From: Lunularia cruciata
Lineage: Eukaryota; Streptophyta; Marchantiopsida; Lunulariales; Lunulariaceae
Assembly (NCBI GenBank): GCA_948567375.1
Contig: OX419758.1
Location: 11,475,001 to 11,539,000, forward strand
DNA length: 64,000 nt
Reading direction: 5' to 3'
The position numbers and the translations under genes were made by a program. This document shows, piece after piece, positions 56,851 to 64,000 of the stretch (positions are counted from its first letter, which is position 1; each line of letters opens with the position of its first letter). Under the pieces are notes generated by a model, which was not told the origin of the DNA, searched no databases, and was given only the letters and a program-made list of their open reading frames with translations.

Positions 56851-57608
56851 TGTGCGTAAACCATGTCCATATTATTACAACTGAACACTCCTTTCTTCTC
56901 GTGGTAAACCAGTCACCAATCTGTGTCATGAAGAATTCCACTACTCAGTCATTTAAGCCCAGTAAACAATTGTAATTCCCTTGTTATGCTGAAAGCTTTT
57001 TTTTATAACTGAATTTCCACTCTTTGTCCAGCCACTCGTTTTGACTTGAAGCCATTAATCACCAGCGCAGTACATTAGGGGCTTCAAAAGTAGTATTGAC
57101 TGATATCCACCGGATATATAGCAAACTTTGGAACTATTTTTAATGAATTTCTAATGGGATGAAGGGATAATAATTGAACCCTCTAAATGGTGCACCGGAT
57201 ATCTAGTTCAAGATGCATTTATTTATAAAAATAAGGTAAGAATTTATGGATGTTTAGGTGTACCATAATAAAATAAATGTTAATCAAAAAAGGTGAAGTG
57301 GTTTATTGATGGGGTTGCCACATTTTTTGGAGTGTGATTCTTGAGATTTTATAGGGTGATTCTTGAGATTTTTTGGCAGATACCTACTTGCTCCAAAACA
57401 TGTTGCCTTCTCCCAACTATTGATTAGAATTCACCATCAGTGTAGATTTCATCTTTGTGTGCCAATACTCCTGATGCATGTCAGTAAACTAAGTAGTGTG
57501 TTTAGTTTCTAAATGGTGTGGTGATTCTTTTAAATAGATTTCTGCAGCAAGGGAGATCATGATTTATGGAAAATTATCCTCGCCACCTGGTGACAACTAA
57601 CAAATTGA

Positions 57609-59050
57609 TTGAGTGTCAAAAACAATTTATTCCAGAAGGGCAACAAATTCTATACAATGGGAGATGAAGTACCTGTTTGCATGGCAGGCTCACATTTGGA
57701 TTCAGAACCAAGACCTTTAGACTCACATTTTGATTTGCAACCAATACAATCATTATGGAAGTTTGAAGAAGTGTTGAGGATGGTGTCTTCCATGCCGAGC
57801 AAAACAAAAGAGGACAAATGGTTTTGCATGGTAACTCACCACTATGGCTAAATTTTGGATTATTTGGAAGACCCCAACATTTTGCATAAATTCATAGTGG
57901 GAATTGCAAAAAGCACGTTAAAAAATCCATTGCTTTTTAGTTTAATGGCCACATTTTTGGTTTGGCAAGAGCAAGGATTTACTACTTCTATGACAGGTGA
58001 TAAATTGTACAAGAAATGGTTGAGGTATATGAAATCATACATAAAGCTCAGGAGTTGAAAAACATGTCTACTAGAGAAGAAATCGCTGAAAAGGAATATG
58101 AAAAAGGGTATAGAACTATAGATGACATATTGAATGGAATGTGCACACATTTTACTAGAATGGAAGCCATATTCAGGAATAGATCCAACATTACTCCACT
58201 TGCTATGGTAAGTTTGGGAAATTTTAATTTATGCAAAGTTGGTGCTGAGGAGGTTATTGAATACAAAAAAACCATCTTGATAGGCTCTCAATTCCCATCT
58301 CCTCCAAAGGTGTTGCTCCTTGACTCTTGCCCCTAGTTTGACCCAAACACCTAAGTGGTGGAAAGTTTAGCTACTATTTACATGGAGGGTTTGGAGAATG
58401 GAATCCAAGCCAATACACCCAAAGAGTCACAATTTGTTGCACCAATTGAAGATTCACCTTTCATTACACCACATCTACTAGCTTCTACAAGGGATGGTTT
58501 AGATAGAAGTTGCTTTCCTCAATAAAGAAGGAGAATGTGACACAAAGAGGAGAAAAGGTAGAACATCCGTAGATAAGGTATCCAAAATATCACCAAGTAT
58601 GTCATTGTCTCAAGATTTAGCAAAAATCACCATGTTGAAGGTGGACACTATAGATTCTAGGGAGAAGTAACGATTGGCTAAACTAGAAGCCACTAACATG
58701 AGGAAAAAAGAGAAAACATTGATGGAAATGGAAGCTTAGCATGTTAGATTAGAGACAAAGAAGCTTAAAGTCAAGATTGAGAAGAAATTGAGTGCTGATA
58801 AAAGGAATGTTAGGGCAAATAGACACAGGTTCAATGAGATGAGTCAAGAGTTAAAGCACACTCATGAAATCAAAATGAGTCTCTTGCAAGGAGAAAAATC
58901 TTATTAGGAACTAAGTCAATATTTCAAAGTTCTAACTCAAGAAATCAAGCCTTTTGTTGTATGTTACAATCCCGGGCCAAAACATCTTGTTCCCAATTCA
59001 TACTCTATTGATAGCAAATATGATACCACCATGGAAGGTACTTCCGTATA
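57609..59050 (+). pseudogene. Decayed unknown reading frame: globular part plus coiled coil
   Basis: From about 57609 a frame runs through MGDEVPVCMAG, PIQSLWKFEEVLRMVSSM and KTKEDKWFCMVTHHYG, a TAA (57849), then LEDPNILHKFIVGIAKST and FLVWQEQGFTTSMTGDKLY. It shifts by one base near 58016 and continues as VYEIIHKAQELKNM, EKEYEKGYRTIDDILNGM and VIEYKKTILIGSQFPSPPK to 58336. A Lys/Glu-rich coiled coil with several stops follows at 58600-58900. I do not recognise the family. A globular part followed by a coiled coil is also the build of family U, but the FYxGxN motif is absent here. Confidence 0.45.
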
Positions 59051-59867
59051 ACCAAAGTATGTTTATAATGAAAGATGATGTTTGATGACTTTTTCATCTA
59101 ATGTGTAATGATTGCTGATAAGTATATTGTGCTTAAGTGTATAAGATTTGAAATTTTTGTAAGTGCTAGAGATTGCTAGAACAAGGACCCTTATCAAAAG
59201 TCCAAAAAGCCACTCTATAAATTTGAATAAATTAGCCACTTGGAGATGCCCATTGGAGCCCAAAAGAGCATCACACTCTTGACTAAACCCTGACTACCCT
59301 AATCAATCCTAAAAATGGCACTCATTGATACCCGCTCATCAAGAGATGCTTATTGTTCATAAGCGCCAATCAGCACCCAAGCATGGTGCATAAATTTCAT
59401 GTGTTTTAATGTATCCACATTTATGTCATATGAGGTATTAGAGTGATTCAAAGTGAAAATGGAAATAAATATAGAATCAGAACTATGATACATATCACAT
59501 GATATGAGGTATGAAAGTGAGGAAAAATGAGAATGGAAAAAAACGTATAATCATAAATATGATACATATCATTGTGTATAAATGTGTAGTTTCTAAGGCT
59601 AGACACTACGTTGGAGGAGAAGAAAGTGAAAAAAACAAAAAAGATGCAACATGGACTCTATGGGCAATTGCATCCTCAAGTCTACGTTGGTATACATCAT
59701 GTTGAATCCTAAATGGACCCAATGACCACCAAAGGCACCACCCACTCTCATCCAAAAGATGCTTGATATCCAAGTCCAAGTGAGCCAACGTCCTCTCTCT
59801 CCATCTCATAGCTAGTTAAGGTCAGATGCATCTCCTCCTTTGAAGTAAGAGTATTATCTCACTCACA
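59051..59867. other. No recognisable feature
   Basis: AT-rich spacer between two decayed frames. Minus-strand 59606-59809 is open and lies downstream of the coiled-coil relic, but no domain or in-frame connection is visible. Confidence 0.4.
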
Positions 59868-60400
59868 AAAGAGTCTCTCTCTCAAACAACAATCTATCAT
59901 GCTTCTCTAAGTTGTCCAATCTACTTTCATATTCAAGAATTAATCTCTCTTGTCCCTTTACACTCTCCAATCTACTCTCATGCTCAAGCACTAATCTCTC
60001 TTTCTCCTTTATGCCCTCCAATCTACTCTCATAATCAAGCACTTATCTCTCTTGCTCCTTTATGCTCTCCAATCTACTCTCGCTCTCAAGCACTAATCTC
60101 TCCCACTCCTCTAAACACTCCAACCTATTCTCATACTAAAGCACTAATTTCTCTCTCCTCTAAAGTCTAAAGTCTACTCTCCTGCTCAACAACAAGTCTC
60201 TCTTGCCCTTAGACTTGGACACAATAATCTAATACACGCTTTATGTCAATAGGACAAAAGGGTGGAGGGGCTCTTGTGTGCAAGGGTGGAGGTGCACTCT
60301 CTAGGAATAGAGAAGGGTATGAAGAAGGAGAAGGAGCCATCTCAAAGGATGAAGATGTACAAGGAACTCTTTCAAGATAACTATCACTCCTTGATCTCAC
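59868..60400 (-). pseudogene. Decayed coiled-coil gene with 17-residue repeats
   Basis: On the minus strand one frame runs from about 60400 to 59868: a Ser/Pro-rich start (PPPLHTRAPPPFCPIDIK), a TAA near 60218, then about six units of a 17-residue repeat with consensus ERLVLEHESRLESIKEQ, ending LEKHDRLLFERETLL and TGA. Single stops interrupt three units. The pattern is a long coiled coil. Host gene or element protein cannot be decided. Confidence 0.6.
59910..60190 (-). repeat. 51-bp minisatellite, in frame
   Basis: The word CCAATCTA or a close variant recurs on the plus strand at 59916, 59967, 60018, 60069 and 60120, exactly 51 bases apart. Because 51 is divisible by three, every unit keeps the minus-strand coiled-coil frame. 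Confidence 0.9.
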
Positions 60401-60699
60401 TACTAGTATGGATGTGTCTCAACACAAATCTATTGAACACTTATTCACAATAGGTAATATATAGCCATCTATCAGGTAAAATTCATTATCAATTAAGTAA
60501 TACAAAAGTTGATTAATTAAGGCATGTTAAATTAACTCATTTAGTAAATCCAATAATAGTATATAAATACATTGTATGCTTTCTAATAAAGAAAAACATA
60601 CAAAATATGCCAAAACTCAATACACCAAAACTATCTAATCAATCACTTGCCATCCTCATGCTCTCCATCCTCATCATCATCACCATCTCCATGTGTAAA

Positions 60700-63042
60700 A
60701 TTTCATGCCATTTATAGCATTGCATCTAGATTTCTTGGACATTGGAGTAGTAGTGTGGGTAGTTAGAGGTATTTTGGCAATTACTCATAGACTACTTGTT
60801 GATGGTCAGATTTCATGTTAAGGGTATTGACTAGATGGTGGGGCCCATTGTCATCCATTGACGGGACCGCTAGGATTGGAGACCTAAGTTGAGATCAAGG
60901 GGTATACTTTTGAAGTGCAGCTCCAGAGAGCTCACTTCTCTAATGTTGAGCATTTGTGTTATTGGCTATGATGGACAAAGGCCGGTGAGCATCACCTCGA
61001 GTCTCTCAGCTAGAGTGGGTGTTGACAGATTATTGAGTGATAGATCAAGTACTTATTTGATTGAATGTGATTCAAGTTGTGAAAAAACTAATTACATCAG
61101 AGAAGTGAAGTCAAAAGGACATCGTGTGTAGGAACCAAGGGTGTTGGTGGTATCTCCAAGCCTTGCTGATTGTTGAGAACTTGACCATTGTTTAAATTTT
61201 CCTTGAGAGCAATTGTGTGTAGAAGCTTTTTTGAATTGATGTAAATTTGGCAAATGAGGCAAACAATGTGTGGAAGCATTGGCCAAATTTCACTAAGAAG
61301 AGAGTCAATTCAAGCAGTGGTGTTTCTTTTGAGCTCAAGAGGTGAAAGCAAGACCAATTTGGTGCAAATTGAGTTGGAAGAGCAAAAGTGAAGGTGGAGT
61401 TGGGAACACATTCCCACAAATTAGAGACTTGAAGATCTCAATATTTCATTTTCACTTGAATGTAGACTTAGCGGAGGTTTTGGTTGTCAACCAACTTTAG
61501 GGATTTACATCAGATTTTGGTTCAAGTTGGAAGAGCTTGGCTAGATTTAGAGGAGATTTGCCAAATTTAGAGGTAGTTCAAAGTGGAAAGAAGAAAGGCC
61601 TCATTTTGCTGAATTTCATTAGATTTTGGTTCAAGTTTATGTCTGATTTTGGATCAAGTTGGAGGAGATTTGCCAGATTTGGAGACGGTTCAAAGTGGCA
61701 AGAAGAAAGGACTCATTTGGCATTTAGAGGCTTAGAGCTCTGGGCTATAAGAGGCTATGAAGGCTAGAAGGGCCAGCAAGCCAACTTGATGACTTGAGGC
61801 TAACTAGTTTAGAGTAGTTTTTGGTCATTGTTTCCACTTATATCTATATACTTGTAGCTTTGGCTAGCAGAGATAGTTTGATCCCATTCTTGATGATCTT
61901 AGTAGCTTAGGAAGTAAATAACTCTTATTATGTCAAATGCCAAATGGTGGTAGAGTCAATCCGGTGTTGAATCATGAGATGGAGGGCTTTGGTTTAGATT
62001 TCTTGTGATTGGATCTCCTTTATTCTCTATTTCTAATTTGTGCACCATGTTTATGTGAGGTGCCTTAACTTTAAGCGTTGGTGCTTTGCTCATGGTAATG
62101 AGGCTAGAGTGATGACAAATTAGCCTACTTATGTTTCTCTTTGATAAGGAAAGAAGTGATGACTTGTACATTGTGAGAGTGTGTGTTATGATGGTAGGTT
62201 ACAAGTTGTCCTTTCCCCTAGTGTAGTTGTTGTAGTGTGAGATACATTAGAGGGTGATATTTGGTTGGTGATGTTGGCACTTGGTGGTGATTTTTGGTGG
62301 AGTACTTGTGGTGGTTGCGGTTGCGATTGCGGTTTGCAGTTTCTAGTTACTTGCTCATAACGGAGTTCTTGGGGATTTTGGAGGAAATAGCATTGCAGTA
62401 TGCAGTGGGTTTACCCAGAGTTGCACTCGATATTGACTTATATCTCAAGTCCTAGTGAGGGAGGAGATTGACTCTAAATTGGAGTTGGAGTTTGACACAA
62501 GAGCTGATTAAGTTGAGAGTGCACCTGGTGTGTCTGCACTAGTGTTGTGGGACATCAACAAGATTTATGGGGCCTCCAAAGGCCCCAAGTGTTACTTTGG
62601 TACAATGTGTACCATTGAGTTAGATCACTTCCTCCTTGAGTTTGATAGTTGGTGTGATCTATAGCAAATATGGACGTAATATTATTCACACCCTTCATGG
62701 CATAGAAAGGGCTATTTCAGCAGTTGGGTGCTCCACCAATGGATGATTACCATGAGTTCAGGAGAGCTCACTTGGAGAAGATTGAGCTATGGAGACAATA
62801 TTGGTCTTTGAACTATATCTCCATCACTTCAAACTTGGTTTCTAGGGGTAGATCAGCAATACCCACAAGTTCTAGCTCTAGTAGTGTTGGTGGAGCTAGT
62901 GGAGGTGCACTAACTGGAGATATTGCTACTACAAGTAGAGGTATCACCACAAGAGGTGGTGTAGTACCGAGGATTAACCCCATGGTGGAGTTCTTTTGGT
63001 GTTTGAGGTAGACCTACCAAAGAGTGTGGATTGACAAGCTGA
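60700..63042 (+). mobile_element. Second copy of the methyltransferase retroelement, left end only
   Basis: Begins with CATGCCATTTATAG, the counterpart of A1 at 28278, and follows the same order: A repeat (with the block deleted from A1), CATCAGAGAAGTGAAGTC, leader, and start of Gag. It retains the 44 bases missing from the first copy (PPMDDYHEFRRAH then LEKIELW). Many stops are present. Homology ends at GACAAGCTGA (63042), inside gag, where another TG-starting sequence begins. No B-like repeat precedes its A repeat. Confidence 0.8.
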
Positions 63043-64000
63043 TGTAATACTTTGAGGACTAGAGAACTTTTCAAGAGAGATACAAGAGAGAAAATATAGA
63101 TTTCACACTCAATTCTCTAATGCTCCAAAGGAGCACCTTCTCTTTATTATACAACAAAGAGGATCTCATCAAAGGAAGCTCCACCCTTGGATCAGATACA
63201 AGGATTGGTGACTTGTCAGCAAGCTCCATCCATGGATTAGTTGTTTGGATGGTTGACATGTTATTTCTTGTCCTTTCTAGTTGGACAACTGGGTTTGACC
63301 AAAAGGAATCTTAGGGAATCTTTTTGTAGGAAGCTCAAAATTGTATGGGTAAGGTACCATTGGAAAGCTCTCAACAAGACAAATCATGGGCGGGAAGGCA
63401 AGCATTATTCCCTTGAGGAAACCAAATACTTCCATTTTTGAGGCATAATTCATTAGTTTAGGCCTCCAAAAATAGCATTAAAGTTTAGGTTATTTTTGGC
63501 TTATGTCCTATTAGTAGAAGTGCTCATTTGATGATACCTCTATCTGATTTATGTTCTCCATCATTTGTAACATCCTTCTAGATGTCCTCACCCCAAGTTT
63601 CACCTCTAGATCATATGCCTAGCTATTGATTATAAAGTTTCCAAGCATGTTTCAATTTTTAGCCTATTAGTAAAAGTACTCTTTTGATGATACCTCTAGC
63701 TTATCTACTTAGTCCCTCATGTATAACATCCTTATAGATGTTACCAAACCAAATTTCATCTCTAGATCATCTTTCTAGCTATTGGTATTACAAACCTCCC
63801 TCCTTTTAAGATGCAACGTCCTTGTTCCAAGCTATTGCTCAAAGGATTTCATTAACACTAGTGCAAGTTGGCTGTTGGTTCTCATGTTTCCTCATCCAAG
63901 GAGTAACCTTTCCAATGTACCAAGTATTCCACATGTGGATGGTGAGTACTCTGGATGCACTTCTGGAGAATGCGTTTGACTTTATATTCCTTTGTGTTAT
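63043..64000. mobile_element. Probable start of another LTR element (incomplete)
   Basis: The break in the second methyltransferase-element copy falls exactly before TGTAATACTTTGAGGACT, a TG start as LTRs have. The following sequence is non-coding, with a small inverted word pair GCTCC AAA GGAGC. The window ends before a terminal CA, primer site or coding region can be seen, so LTR identity is inferred from the precise break only. Two diverged tandem-like blocks follow (CTCATTTGATGATACCTCTA near 63520 and CTTTTGATGATACCTCTAGC near 63680, about 160 apart). Confidence 0.35.

Larger units (their letters stand above)
53241..57608. other. Low-repeat spacer; no recognisable gene
   Basis: Less AT-rich than the surrounding relics. 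Open frames at 54876-55103, 55421-55712 (both strands) and 56359-56592 have no recognisable domain. A GC-rich, Arg/Ser-coding-like patch is at 56160-56400. Two small fragments of the LINE-like 3' tail are embedded at 56085-56135 and 56800-56850. After about 56990 the sequence becomes AT-rich again. Confidence 0.4.

Noticed and set aside
59870-60190. CRISPR-like array (regular 51-bp spacing)
   Set aside because: Units are contiguous and near-identical with no unique spacers, in a plant genome, and they keep a coiled-coil reading frame. It is a minisatellite.
1-64000. tRNA, rRNA or snRNA genes
   Set aside because: I looked for tRNA-like A/B boxes and cloverleaf potential and saw none that I could defend without a scanning program.

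Overview
This is a stretch of a repeat-rich plant nuclear genome. The evidence is a plant-type gene with canonical GT-AG introns, Ty3/gypsy elements (one a chromovirus with an initiator-Met-tRNA primer site), nested insertions and long AT-rich spacers. The single recognisable host gene is cytokinin oxidase/dehydrogenase, which points to a streptophyte, most likely a land plant. I cannot name the species. Conventional algal or bacterial gene density is absent.

Layout. 1-4440: no recognisable gene. 4441-7038 (minus): a complete five-exon cytokinin oxidase/dehydrogenase gene (540 codons plus stop) with GA/TC tracts just beyond its stop. 7039-12330: non-coding, with a decayed repeat array. 12330-15365 (minus): decayed LINE-like reverse transcriptase element, copy A. 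15366-28270: AT-rich relics, including an unclassified repeat family (here called U) whose copies share a short FYxGxN-type motif and long coiled coils. 28275-38128: a 9.85-kb Ty3/gypsy element with an embedded DNMT3-like cytosine-5 DNA methyltransferase, an intact C4HC3 PHD finger at the end of pol, and unusual split terminal repeats (A1-internal-B1-A2-B2) inside a short target-site duplication. 38200-41960: more family U relics. 41960-44700: AT-rich DNA with a decayed tandem repeat. 44715-46268 and 51794-53240: the two halves of a second LINE-like copy, split by a chromovirus (46269-51788) with a perfect TGGAT duplication; the chromovirus LTRs carry clustered heat-shock-element motifs upstream of a TATA box. 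53241-57600: no recognisable gene. 57609-60400: two decayed coiled-coil-type reading frames, one with a 51-bp in-frame minisatellite. 60700-63042: the left end of a second copy of the methyltransferase-element family, cut off where a further TG-starting sequence begins at 63043.

How the parts relate. Apart from the cytokinin gene, this is a graveyard of layered retroelements. The most notable unit is the methyltransferase/PHD retroelement: it combines an enzyme that writes DNA methylation with a chromatin-reading finger in one polyprotein. All 14 of its apparent in-frame stops are TAG or TGA and none is TAA, the pattern expected if CG and CHG cytosines decayed by deamination. Its terminal-repeat order resembles the split direct repeats known from some tyrosine-recombinase retroelements, although it encodes a DDE integrase. 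Boundaries and homologies were read by eye; no database search or alignment program was run.
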